A DNA stretch of 64,000 bases, taken from assembly GCA_019232625.1 (NCBI GenBank), contig JAFANP010000035.1:232967-296966 (forward strand), written 5' to 3'. Source of the DNA: Alphaproteobacteria bacterium (GTDB lineage: Bacteria; Pseudomonadota; Alphaproteobacteria; Sphingomonadales; Sphingomonadaceae). Each line of letters opens with the position of its first letter. Position 1 is the stretch's first letter. The notes beneath the pieces were generated by a model. It was not told the DNA's origin. It saw only the letters and a program-made list of their open reading frames with translations, and ran no database searches. A program made the translations under genes and the position numbers. This document shows, piece by piece, positions 17,424 through 33,005 of this stretch.

Positions 17424-18758
17424 TCAAGAGTCCCGGTGTTCCTTCCTCAGGGACTCCCAATATTCCAGCCGCTCCCGGAGCCTCTTCTCGAAGCCGCGCT
17501 CGGTCGGCTCGTAGAAGCTCTGGGGCTGCATCTCCTCGGGCCAATAATCGTCGCCCGAAAAGCCTTCCGCCTCATCGTGGTCGTACCGGTAGCCCTTGCC
17601 GTAGCCGATCGTCTTCATCAGCCTGGTCGGGGCATTGAGGATGTTCTTGGGCGGCATCAGGGAGCCGGTCTCCCTGGCCGAGCGCCACGCCGCCTTCTGC
17701 GCCTTGTAGACCGCGTTCGATTTGGGCGCGGTGGCAAGGTAGAGGCAGGCCTGGGCGATGGCGAGCTCGCCTTCGGGAGAGCCGAGGAAATCGTAGGTGT
17801 CCTTGGCCGCGATGCACTGCACCAGGGCCTGCGGATCGGCGAGGCCGATATCCTCGACGGCGGCGCGGGTGAGCCGCCGCATCAGGAAGAGCGGCTCCTC
17901 CCCTGCGGTGAGCATCCGCGCCAGATAGTAGAGCGCCGCCTGCGGGTCGGAGCCGCGGATCGACTTATGAAGCGCCGAGATGAGGTTGTAATGCCCCTCC
18001 CGGTCCTTGTCGTAGACGGCGACCCGGCGGTGGAGGAGCGCCGACAAGGCGGCGGGATCCAGCAACTCCCTCTCCCCTGAAGTGGACGGGGTGATCGAGA
18101 ACAGGGTCTCCGCCTGGTTGAGGAGGAAGCGGCCGTCGCCGTCGGCGGTGGCGACGAGGGCGTCGCGCGCGTCCGGAGTCAGCGGGAGGGGCCGCTCCAT
18201 CAGCGCCTCGGCGCGGTCGAGCAGCCGGCACAGGGCGGAATGGTCGAGGCGGTTGAGGATCAGCACCTGGGCGCGCGACAGCAAGGCGGCGTTGAGCTCG
18301 AACGACGGGTTCTCCGTCGTCGCGCCGACCAGGACCACCGTGCCGTCCTCGACATAGGGGAGGAAGCCGTCCTGCTGGGCGCGGTTGAAGCGGTGGATCT
18401 CGTCCACGAAGAGCAGGGTCTGGCTGCCGGCGCGGGCGAAGTCGCGCGCCTCCGCGAACACCTTCTTGAGATCGGCGACGCCCGAGAAGACGGCGGAGAT
18501 GGCGACGAAGCGCATGCCCACCGCGTCGGCGAGGAGGCGGGCGATCGTCGTCTTGCCCGTGCCCGGCGGCCCCCACAATATCATCGAGGCGAGCTTACCC
18601 GCCGCGACCATCCGGCCGATCGCGCCGTCGGGTCCGGTGAGATGGTCCTGCCCCACCACCTCGGCCAGGCTGCGCGGCCGCAACCGGTCGGCGAGCGGGG
18701 CGCTGTCGGGCGGCTGCGACGGGGCCGACGGAGGGTCGCTGGCGAAGAGATCGGCCAT
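17424..18758 (-). CDS. rarA: replication-associated recombination protein A (RarA/MgsA AAA+ ATPase)
   Basis: A 444-residue AAA+ ATPase related to clamp loaders and RuvB that acts at stalled replication forks. It has the Walker A motif WGPPGTGKTT, Walker B LLFVDEIHRFN, sensor sequence VGATTENPSFELN, and the C-terminal half with SALHKSIRGSDPQAALYYLARML and PPKNILNAPTRLMKTIGYGKGYRYDHD, characteristic of RarA. The length fits the family. The start at 18758 (MADLFASD) was chosen; an in-frame ATG six codons upstream has no better ribosome site. It is transcribed away from the divergent PadR gene, and the two share the region around 18759-18865. Confidence 0.95.
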   Translation of the reverse strand: MADLFASDPPSAPSQPPDSAPLADRLRPRSLAEVVGQDHLTGPDGAIGRMVAAGKLASMILWGPPGTGKTTIARLLADAVGMRFVAISAVFSGVADLKKVFAEARDFARAGSQTLLFVDEIHRFNRAQQDGFLPYVEDGTVVLVGATTENPSFELNAALLSRAQVLILNRLDHSALCRLLDRAEALMERPLPLTPDARDALVATADGDGRFLLNQAETLFSITPSTSGERELLDPAALSALLHRRVAVYDKDREGHYNLISALHKSIRGSDPQAALYYLARMLTAGEEPLFLMRRLTRAAVEDIGLADPQALVQCIAAKDTYDFLGSPEGELAIAQACLYLATAPKSNAVYKAQKAAWRSARETGSLMPPKNILNAPTRLMKTIGYGKGYRYDHDEAEGFSGDDYWPEEMQPQSFYEPTERGFEKRLRERLEYWESLRKEHRDS

Positions 18759-18807
18759 CCGGAGCCTGTAGCGCATGCCGCGGCGATTTTCGCGGGCGAA
18801 AAAAGCT

Positions 18808-18845
18808 TGACCAGCGACTGAACCAAGATATATCTAAGCTATCTT
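18808..18845 (+). promoter_or_regulatory. promoter and palindromic operator of the PadR gene
   Basis: TTGACC at 18808-18813 and TATCTA at 18831-18836 are separated by 17 nt, a good sigma-70-type promoter. The palindrome AAGATA (18825-18830) with TATCTT (18840-18845) brackets the -10 element, where a repressor would block transcription. PadR-family regulators commonly repress their own genes through AT-rich palindromes, so autoregulation is likely. Confidence 0.6.
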
Positions 18846-18865
18846 CGAATATAAGGAAGACTGTC

Positions 18866-19495
18866 ATGAGGATGCGGTGCGGGCCGGGTTTCGGCTTCGA
18901 GAAGGCGATGGGGCCTGGTATCTTCGCGATGCGCTTCGGCCCGCGCGGCGGGGGCTGGGACGGGGCCGACTGGGGAAGCGACTTCGGCGGGTTCGGCGGG
19001 TTCGGCGGCGGCCACGGCCGGCGCGGCCGGCGCGGCCGAATGTTCGAATCGGGCGAGTTGCGCCTCGTCCTCCTGAAGCTCATCCAGGACCAGCCGCGCC
19101 ACGGCTACGACCTCATCCGAGCCATCGAGGAGCTGACCCATGGCAGCTACGCCCCGAGCCCGGGCGTGGTCTATCCCACCCTCACCATGCTCCTCGACAT
19201 GGGGCTGATCGAGGAGGCGGCGGTGGAGGGCGCGCGCAAGCCCTTCGCGATCACCGCCCAGGGGCAGGCCCAGCTCGCCGAGCGGGCGGAGGAGGTTGAG
19301 GGCCTGTTCGCGCGCCTGGAGGGCGCGGGCGAGGGCAAGCGGCGCGCCGGCGGGCGGCCGATCCAGCGCGCCGTCGGCAACCTGCTCTCGGCGCTGTGGC
19401 ACCGCGTCACCGCCGACGACATGGGCGAGGACCGCCTGCACGAGATCGCCGCCATCCTCGACGAGGCGGCGCAGAGGATCGAGCGCCTCAAATAA
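18866..19495 (+). CDS. PadR-family transcriptional regulator
   Basis: A 209-residue regulator. A Gly/Arg-rich N-terminal tail (residues 1-58, with [19 protein letters not shown]) precedes the PadR winged helix: LRLVLLKLIQDQPRHGYDLI, ELTHGSYAPSPGVVYPTLTML and GLIEEAAVEGARKPFAITAQG. A C-terminal helical dimerisation region follows. PadR proteins are usually repressors that respond to small molecules or envelope stress. The gene stands alone and is followed by a terminator, so its targets other than its own promoter are not evident. The long Gly-rich tail is typical of one PadR subgroup, but its role is unknown. Confidence 0.9.
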   Translation: MRMRCGPGFGFEKAMGPGIFAMRFGPRGGGWDGADWGSDFGGFGGFGGGHGRRGRRGRMFESGELRLVLLKLIQDQPRHGYDLIRAIEELTHGSYAPSPGVVYPTLTMLLDMGLIEEAAVEGARKPFAITAQGQAQLAERAEEVEGLFARLEGAGEGKRRAGGRPIQRAVGNLLSALWHRVTADDMGEDRLHEIAAILDEAAQRIERLK

Positions 19496-19500
19496 GCGAA

Positions 19501-19528
19501 AGGGCGCCCCGCGCGAGCGGGACGCCCT
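19501..19528. terminator. bidirectional intrinsic terminator
   Basis: AGGGCG followed by CCCGC, tetraloop GCGA, then GCGGG and CGCCCT form a strong hairpin between the PadR gene and the convergent lipoprotein gene. Flanking T runs are weak. Confidence 0.6.
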
Positions 19529-19554
19529 CGAGTTCGCGGGTCGTGACCGGCGGC

Positions 19555-19818
19555 TTAGTGCTTGTTGGCCGCCTCGGCGTTCTCGACCGCATTGTCGACC
19601 GCATCGGCCTTGTTCTCGCCCGCGGCGCGGACGGCGTCGGCCTGGTTCTCGACGGCGTCGGCGGCGGCGTCGTTCGACATGTTGTCGGCCATGTCTTCCA
19701 TGTTGTCGGCAACGTTCTCGGTGTTCGCGATCACGTTGTCGCCCGCGTCCGTGTGGCTGTTGCACGCGGCAAGCGCGAGGAGGCCGGCGCCGGCGGCGGC
19801 TTTGATGATGAGCTTCAT
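19555..19818 (-). CDS. small lipoprotein, Asn/Asp/Ala-rich
   Basis: An 87-residue protein with a lipoprotein signal: MKLIIKAAAGAGLLALAAC, with Cys19 in a lipobox (LAAC). The mature part is low-complexity and probably helical, with repeated short units such as NVADNMEDMADNMSND and ENQADAVRAAGENKADAVDN in a heptad-like spacing. It resembles small entericidin-like or coiled-coil envelope lipoproteins but cannot be assigned. The ATG at 19818 has AGGGGA about 7 nt upstream and starts exactly at the signal. Its 5' leader holds an intrinsic terminator (19840-19871), so expression may be controlled by attenuation. Confidence 0.75.
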   Translation of the reverse strand: MKLIIKAAAGAGLLALAACNSHTDAGDNVIANTENVADNMEDMADNMSNDAAADAVENQADAVRAAGENKADAVDNAVENAEAANKH

Positions 19819-19957
19819 GTCTTTCCCCTCTGTTATCACAAAAGGACGCCCCAGCACTGGCTGAGGCGTCCGTGGGAGCTCCGCGTGACCGGGTTGGAGC
19901 CCATCCGAATCAGACAACCCACCCGGCCATGTTAAGTTCCGGACGCGTCATGATCAA
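19819..19957 (-). promoter_or_regulatory. promoter plus structured leader with an intrinsic terminator upstream of the lipoprotein gene
   Basis: On the minus strand, TTGATC (19957-19952), 17 nt, then TAACAT (19934-19929) forms a plausible promoter with a start near 19922. The roughly 100-nt leader can fold a first stem (ACCCGG at 19921-19926 region with CCGGGT at 19889-19894). It ends in a strong terminator, GGACGCC/GGCGTCC arms at 19871-19865 and 19850-19844, followed by TTTT. The ribosome site and ATG of the lipoprotein come directly after it. The unit could be an attenuator leader, or a small RNA with incidental read-through. Confidence 0.45.
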
Positions 19958-20003
19958 GCGGCGTGATCCGTCAGGACGGTGGGCGCCTAGATCTCTCCAG
20001 CCG

Positions 20004-20122
20004 CCGTTCGGGCTGAGCGCGTCGAAGCCCTCCTCTTCCCTCCGAAGGCAAGAAGAAAAGCTTCCTTCGACTCCGACTGCGGCGTCGCTCGGAACAGGCT
20101 TCGACAAGCCCGGGGCGAACGG
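20004..20122. repeat. MITE-like repeat with inverted ends
   Basis: The 119-bp element begins CCGTTCGGGCTGAGCG and ends GCCCGGGGCGAACGG; the ends are imperfect inverted repeats, including GTCGAAGCC and GGCTTCGAC. It belongs to the same general type as the element inside the SDR gene at 5047-5149. It lies between the lipoprotein leader and the end of the glycosyltransferase gene. Nothing else is visible in 19958-20153. Confidence 0.6.
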
Positions 20123-20153
20123 TGGAGGCGATTCAACCCGATCCCCGGACCGG

Positions 20154-21335
20154 CTAGGGCACCGGGCTCTGCGGCGGCAGCGGCCCGCCGCGCTCGCGCT
20201 GGCGGATGACGCGGCAATAGGCGTCGACCAGCGCCTGGTTCACCTCGTCCCAGCCGTAGCGCGCGCTCGCTTCGCAGCCCGCCCGACCCGCCTCGCGCCG
20301 CGCCGCCGGATCCTCGCAATAGAAGCGCAGCGCCTCGGCGAAGGCCTCGATCGCGCCGGGGCGGACCAGCCGCCCGGTCACCCGGTCCGCGACGAGGCTC
20401 TCGCTCCCGGTGGCGATGGCCGCCACCACCGGCAGGCCAGCCGCCATCGCTTCGAGGGTGACGTTGCCGAACGTCTCGGTCACCGACGGGTTGAACAGCA
20501 TGTCCATGGACGCCACGGCGCGGCCGAGGTCCGGCCCGGCCTGGAACCCCGCGAAGACGGCCTGAGGCAGCCGCCGCTCGAACCATTCGCGCGCCGGCCC
20601 CTCGCCGACCACGAGGACCTTGTGGCGGACCTGGCGGTGGTCGAGGCAGTCGATCGTGTCGGAGAAGACGTCCAGCCCCTTCTCCATCACCAGCCGGCCG
20701 ACGAAGCCGACCACCGGCACGTCGTCCTCCAGCCCCAGGCTCCGTCGCCACGCGAGGCTGCGCGCGCCGGGATGGAAGATCGCCCGGTCGATGCCGCGGG
20801 TCCAGATGCCGACATTGTAGCTCATCCGTTGCACGCGCAGCAGCTGGGCCATGGAATCGGACGGGGCGAATATGGCGTCGCAGCGGCGGTAGAAGCGGCG
20901 GAGCACCGCTTCCATCACCGGCTCCAGGAAGGTGAGGCCGTAATAGCGGAAATAGGTCTCGAAGCGGGTGTGGACCGAGGCGACGACGGGAAGGCCGCTG
21001 TTGCGCGCGAGCGTCACCGCTCGGTGGCCGAGCAGATCGGGGCTGGCGACGTGGAAGATGTTGGGTCGGAAGGCGCGCAGGTCGCGGATCACCCTGCCCG
21101 GAAGCCCCACCGGGAACTTGTATTCGGAGCGTCCCGGTATGGGGATGCTCGGCACGTGGACGACCTCGCCGTTGGGCGGGAAGGCCGGATGCTCGACGGT
21201 CGGCGAGTAGATGCGCACCGCCGCGCCCTTGCGCAGCAGATATTCGACCAGCCGGTTCAGCGCCTGGTTGGCGCCGTCGCGGATGTAATTGTAGTTGCCG
21301 CTGAACAGGGCGATCCTGAGGCCGGTCACGTCCAT
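20154..21335 (-). CDS. GT4-family glycosyltransferase
   Basis: A 393-residue retaining glycosyltransferase of the GT-B fold. The N-terminal domain begins RIALFSGNYNYIRDGANQALN. The C-terminal donor-binding domain has VGFVGRLVMEKGLDVFSDTI, KVLVVGEGPAREW and the diagnostic PSVTETFGNVTLEAMAAGLP with the conserved EX7E-type glutamates. It resembles GDP-mannose-dependent alpha-mannosyltransferases and SqdX-like enzymes acting on lipids. Sugar and acceptor are not certain. The ATG at 21335 was chosen since it places the first beta strand at residue 6. The open frame extends far upstream only antisense to the next gene. No other glycan genes are adjacent. Confidence 0.88.
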   Translation of the reverse strand: MDVTGLRIALFSGNYNYIRDGANQALNRLVEYLLRKGAAVRIYSPTVEHPAFPPNGEVVHVPSIPIPGRSEYKFPVGLPGRVIRDLRAFRPNIFHVASPDLLGHRAVTLARNSGLPVVASVHTRFETYFRYYGLTFLEPVMEAVLRRFYRRCDAIFAPSDSMAQLLRVQRMSYNVGIWTRGIDRAIFHPGARSLAWRRSLGLEDDVPVVGFVGRLVMEKGLDVFSDTIDCLDHRQVRHKVLVVGEGPAREWFERRLPQAVFAGFQAGPDLGRAVASMDMLFNPSVTETFGNVTLEAMAAGLPVVAAIATGSESLVADRVTGRLVRPGAIEAFAEALRFYCEDPAARREAGRAGCEASARYGWDEVNQALVDAYCRVIRQRERGGPLPPQSPVP

Positions 21336-21467
21336 CGGAAAAGGCGATAGCGCCTGCCACGGGGGAGGCCAACCTCCACGCCGCCTGCCGGCGCCGCCCG
21401 GCCGGAGGGTTGAGCGGCCCCGGCGTCGGGAGTAGCCTCCCGGCTTCGCCGCAGGGGGTGCAGCGCC

Positions 21468-23123
21468 ATGGCTCGTCTTCTTCTCCCGATCCTCCTCGCC
21501 GCGGCGGCCGCGCCGGCCGTCGCCCAGCCTCATGACGGCCATGCCGCCGGACCGCCGCAGACGCTCGCCCAGTGGGCCGACGGGGCGCGGCTGTTCGATG
21601 GCCTGGGCGGGTTCCACCGCCCCGTCACCACCCGCTCCGGGGAAGCCCAGCTCTATTTCGACCAGGGAATGCGGTTCGTCTGGGCCTTCAACCATGACGA
21701 AGCGACCCGCTCCTTCGCCAAGGCGGCGGCGCTCGATCCGTCCTGCGCCGCCTGCTGGTGGGGCGTCGCCTTGACCCTGGGCCCCAATTACAACATGCCG
21801 ATGATGGCCGAGGCGCGGGCGAGGGCCGGCTGGGAGGCGCTGCAGAGGGCGAAGGCGGCCGCCGCCGGCGCGAGCCCGGTGGAGCGGGCGCTGATCGACG
21901 CGCTCGCCGCGCGGTTCCTCGCCGACAGGCCGCTCGACCCGTCGAACAGCGCGGCGCCGCTCAAGGCCTATGTGGCGGCGATGCGCGCCGTCGCCGATCG
22001 CTTCCCCGACGATATGGACGTCCGGACGCTCTACGCCGAAGCGCTGATGAACACGAATCCGTGGAAGCTCTGGAAGCCGGACGGCAGCCCGGGCCCCGGC
22101 ACGCCGGACATCCTCGCGGCGTTGAGGAAGGTGCTGGCCAGGGATCCCCGGCACCCCGGCGCCAACCATTATTGGATCCACGCGGTGGAAGCGTCGCCCG
22201 ACCCGGGGCAGGCGCTGGCATCGGCCGAAATGCTGACCGGAATGATGCCGGCCGCGGGGCATCTCGAGCACATGCCCGCCCATATCTTCCAGCGCGTCGG
22301 CCGCTACGAGGCGGCGGCCGAGGCCAATCGCAAGGGCGCGGCCGCCGATCTCGCCTATCTCGGCCAGACGGCGCCGCCCGATTATTATCCGATGTACCTC
22401 ATCCACAACTTCCAGTTCCTCGCCGCCTCGGCGGCGATGGAGGGGCGCCGGGCCGAGACGATCGACGCGCTGCGCCGGGCGAGGGCGGCGGTCCCCGACG
22501 CGATGCTGCTCGCCATGCCCGGCCTCGATTGGTCGGTCGGCTATCTCTACGACGGCTATGTCCGTTTCGGCCTGTGGCAGGAGATGCTGGCGGAGCCGGC
22601 GCCGGACCCGAACCTCCCCGGGCTCACCGCCGCCTGGCTGCAGGCGCGCGCGACGGCGCTGGCGGCGACCGGTCAGGTCGCCGCGGCGGAGGCGGCGGTC
22701 GCGGCATTGGACCGGCTGGTGGCCGCCACGCCGGCCGACGCCACCCAGGGGCAGAATGCGGCGCGGCCGCTCTATGAGATCGGCGCGCTGCGCGCCAAGG
22801 CCCGCATCGCCTCGGCGCGCGGCGACAAGGCGCGCGCGGTGGCGCTCCTCACCGAGGCGGTCGCGAGGGAGGACAAGCTCGCTTACAACGAGCCGGAGGA
22901 CGCGTTCTTCCCGGGCCGGCATCTGCTCGGCGCGGCGTTGCTGGACGCCGGCCGCGCCGCCGAGGCGAAAGCGGTCTATCTCGAGGATCTGAAGCGCCAC
23001 CCCGGCAATGGCTGGGCCTATGCAGGGCTATGGCGGGCGCGGGGCGGCCGGGCCGGGCCCGACGGCCGCATCGGCAAGGCCTTCGAGAAGTCGGACGTTC
23101 ATCCGACCGCGTCCGCTTATTGA
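21468..23123 (+). CDS. secreted tetratricopeptide-repeat protein
   Basis: A 551-residue protein with a signal peptide (MARLLLPILLAAAAAPAVA). The mature part is an alpha-solenoid of TPR-like units, such as YFDQGMRFVWAFNHDEATRSF, AAALDPSCAACWWGVALTLG and, at the end, LLGAALLDAGRAAEAKAVYLEDLKRHPGNGW. HYWIHAVEASPDPGQALASAEML and HLEHMPAHIFQRVGRY in the middle are well conserved in a family of periplasmic TPR proteins of unknown function. Cys-Ala-Ala-Cys near residue 88 could be redox active or bind a metal or haem, but it is not a CXXCH site. The ATG is the natural start before the signal. Likely an assembly or adaptor role; partner unknown. Confidence 0.75.
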   Translation: MARLLLPILLAAAAAPAVAQPHDGHAAGPPQTLAQWADGARLFDGLGGFHRPVTTRSGEAQLYFDQGMRFVWAFNHDEATRSFAKAAALDPSCAACWWGVALTLGPNYNMPMMAEARARAGWEALQRAKAAAAGASPVERALIDALAARFLADRPLDPSNSAAPLKAYVAAMRAVADRFPDDMDVRTLYAEALMNTNPWKLWKPDGSPGPGTPDILAALRKVLARDPRHPGANHYWIHAVEASPDPGQALASAEMLTGMMPAAGHLEHMPAHIFQRVGRYEAAAEANRKGAAADLAYLGQTAPPDYYPMYLIHNFQFLAASAAMEGRRAETIDALRRARAAVPDAMLLAMPGLDWSVGYLYDGYVRFGLWQEMLAEPAPDPNLPGLTAAWLQARATALAATGQVAAAEAAVAALDRLVAATPADATQGQNAARPLYEIGALRAKARIASARGDKARAVALLTEAVAREDKLAYNEPEDAFFPGRHLLGAALLDAGRAAEAKAVYLEDLKRHPGNGWAYAGLWRARGGRAGPDGRIGKAFEKSDVHPTASAY

Positions 23124-23146
23124 TCTCCCCTCCTCGCCCCCACTGC

Positions 23147-23448
23147 GTCATGCCGAACCTGCTTCAGCATCCAAGGCGGAGACGGCAATGCGGGCGGAGG
23201 ACTGGACCCTGAACCAAGTTCAGGGTGACGGCGGTTCCGACGAACCCCTCTGCGATCCGATCTGAGCGCTGACGTGCGTAAATGGGGACAGTAACTATTT
23301 GTCCGGACTTCACCGGACAAATAGTTACTGTCCCCATTGGAACGGGCGGAGCGGAGGCAAAGCGGGCGGAGAACTGGACGCTGAAACGAGTTCAGGGTGA
23401 CGGCCGTGCCTCTGGACGGCCTGCGACTCATCCTGAAGCGATCACGCT
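23147..23448. repeat. intergenic repeat cluster
   Basis: This gene-free stretch consists largely of known kinds of short repeats. Two direct copies of a unit with CTGGACCCTGAACCAAG or CTGGACGCTGAAACGAG followed by TTCAGGGTGACGG lie at 23202-23231 and 23374-23404. A perfect hairpin lies between them (23281-23338). A partial copy of the CTAGAGC-type repeat ends at the stop codon of the next gene (CCTGAAGCGATCACG, 23433-23447). No coding sequence is seen. Confidence 0.6.
23281..23338. repeat. perfect 26-bp inverted repeat (REP/RAYT-like hairpin)
   Basis: Arms 23281-23306 and 23313-23338 are perfect reverse complements around a 6-nt loop. The outer part AATGGGGACAGTAACTATTT is of the kind found at REP sequences mobilised by Y1-type REP-associated tyrosine transposases. 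No transposase gene is in the window. Confidence 0.75.
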
Positions 23449-23550
23449 CTAGCGACCCCGCGCGCGGTCCAGTCTCCTGCGGATCACGAACAGCGCCGGC
23501 AGCACCAGCACCGCGACCAGCAGCAGGGTGATCGCGATCTTCAGCTCCAT
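23449..23550 (-). CDS. 33-residue single-pass membrane protein
   Basis: A very small gene with an excellent ribosome binding site (GAGGAGG about 7 nt before the ATG). The product is MELKIAITLLLVAVLV followed by LPALFVIRRRLDRARGR: one hydrophobic helix (residues 4-23) with a strongly basic C-terminal tail, suggesting an N-out/C-in inner-membrane protein or a membrane-bound basic peptide. It lies 78 nt downstream of rpoC on the same strand, after the predicted rpoC terminator. Its TAG stop is at the edge of an intergenic repeat. Function unknown. Confidence 0.6.
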   Translation of the reverse strand: MELKIAITLLLVAVLVLPALFVIRRRLDRARGR

Positions 23551-23565
23551 CTTGTCCTCCTCAGC

Positions 23566-23598
23566 GAAACGCCCCGCCGGCGGGAGTCGACGGGGCGC
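23566..23598 (-). terminator. intrinsic terminator after rpoC
   Basis: On the minus strand CGCCCCG (23597-23591) and CGGGGCG (23576-23570) form a stem, followed by TTTCG. It lies 31 nt after the rpoC stop. The T run is short, so some read-through into the 33-residue gene is possible. Confidence 0.55.
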
Positions 23599-23628
23599 TT
23601 CTCCTTCTCATCCGTGCCTGCCCGGACC

Positions 23629-27903
<4,275 letters not shown>

Positions 27904-27909
27904 GTCTTC

Positions 27910-28034
27910 TTTCCTCAAACCCTCTCCCCTTCAGGGGAGAGGAAGAGCCGCCGTCAGGCGGCGAAGGAGAGGGGGAGTCGGTGGATTTCGCCCGACTTCC
28001 CCTCTCCCCGGCCCTCTCCCCTGAAGGGGAGAGG
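27910..28034. repeat. inverted pair of CTCTCCCCT-type repeats in the rpoB-rpoC gap
   Basis: Two copies of a short palindromic unit, CCCTCTCCCCTTCAGGGG and CCCTCTCCCCTGAAGGGG with flanking GAGAGG, lie at about 27919-27942 and 28012-28035. The same unit type occurs at 35519-35628 and 54836-54946. In mRNA these would form hairpins between the two polymerase genes. Confidence 0.65.
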
Positions 28035-28042
28035 GAGGTTCC

Positions 28043-32197
<4,155 letters not shown>

Positions 32198-32544
32198 GTC
32201 TGTCGTGTCGCCTCGTCTGCGGGGCGGGGCCCCGGGGAGTTTGCCGTCACCCCGGCGAAGGCCGGGATCACCGCGAAAAAGGTCGCAGGCGCGAGAGACG
32301 CAAAAAGCCGCGAGTCTCCACCTTGGAAACCGCAGCTTCAGCGTCCTGAAAACCCCGTCCGATCAATGCGTTGAACGCGCTGCGCGACGGCGCGTCCTGT
32401 TCCGATGCGAATGAGGTGTGGCGGCTAGATAGGGGCGCGGGGCCGGTGGGTCAAGGGCTACGCGCTCCCTTTGCCCCTGTTGCTCCCTGTCGTCTCAAGC
32501 CTTCCAAGCAGCCGCTGGAGTTCATTTATCCTTCCCGCGCTGGG
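32198..32544. other. rpoB upstream region with a palindromic repeat
   Basis: About 350 nt between rpoB (minus) and the toxin-antitoxin pair (plus). It holds a common alphaproteobacterial repeat, TCACCCCGGCGAAGGCCGGG at 32248-32267, a palindrome of CCCGGC and GCCGGG. The rpoBC promoter must lie here, since no co-oriented gene is upstream, but I cannot point to -35/-10 elements. The segment 32455-32544 may hold the lost N-terminal part of the antitoxin gene. Confidence 0.4.
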
Positions 32545-32709
32545 GTGCGGGCGCTCCGGGAGCGCGAGGAGCGGATGGCGGCGATTCGGGCAGGCGTTCA
32601 GCGCGGCATCGAAGACGCCGATGCCGGCCGCTTGATCGACATTGACGAAGCGTTCGACCAGATCGACGCGATGCTGGACCAGATGGAGTCGGCGGCCAAG
32701 AGAGCGTGA
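32545..32709 (+). CDS. ParD-like antitoxin, C-terminal part only
   Basis: A 54-residue product from a GTG start, VRALREREERMAAIRAGVQR and onward. The LREREERMAAIRAGVQRG segment matches the toxin-binding C-terminal part of ParD-type antitoxins. The N-terminal ribbon-helix-helix DNA-binding domain is not visible in any upstream frame. The start is uncertain: an ATG at 32575 gives a 44-residue version with AGGAG just upstream. The stop overlaps the toxin start as GTGA, the usual arrangement. Without the ribbon-helix-helix it could neutralise the toxin but not repress the operon. Confidence 0.6.
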   Translation: MRALREREERMAAIRAGVQRGIEDADAGRLIDIDEAFDQIDAMLDQMESAAKRA

Positions 32710-33005
32710 AAGGCTTCCTCAGCGAGAGGGCGCTTGCCGACCTCGCGGAAATCGCCGGCCGCATCGGCAGGGACAGCATTCCCGTTGCACGGCGGTTCAC
32801 GTCGGCCTTGCGTCGCCGCGCCCTGGACCTCGCTCGGAATCCACGCCTTTATTCCTTTGAAGGTTTCGAAGCGGTCGGGGTGCGCCGCCGCCTCTATCGT
32901 GATTACCTAATCCTCCATCGGGAGCGTGACGGGCGCGTAGAGGTTCTTCACATCGTCCACGCCTCGCGTGACTGGAGCGCAGTCTTGGACGATCTACGAC
33001 TTTGA
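32706..33005 (+). CDS. RelE/ParE-family toxin
   Basis: A 99-residue protein of the RelE/ParE fold. Family features are [20 protein letters not shown] at the N-terminus, then [40 protein letters not shown] and a final strand [17 protein letters not shown]. ParE toxins inhibit gyrase, RelE toxins cleave mRNA; the sequence looks closer to ParE, but the target is not certain. The GTG start overlaps the antitoxin stop. Its 3' end overlaps the convergent YaiI gene by 12 nt. Confidence 0.88.
   Translation: MKGFLSERALADLAEIAGRIGRDSIPVARRFTSALRRRALDLARNPRLYSFEGFEAVGVRRRLYRDYLILHRERDGRVEVLHIVHASRDWSAVLDDLRL

Noticed and set aside
19860..19935. A tRNA or tmRNA-like gene in the structured leader
   Set aside because: No T-arm GTTCGA sequence, no seven-base acceptor pairing and no anticodon loop can be placed.
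21336..23000. Upstream extension of the glycosyltransferase frame to a protein of 948 residues
   Set aside because: The added part is antisense to the secreted TPR gene and shows only Arg/Gly-rich shadow composition; the ATG at 21335 starts the family fold.
23160..23430. A gene in the gap after the TPR protein
   Set aside because: All frames there are built from repeat units, without start signals or protein-like composition.
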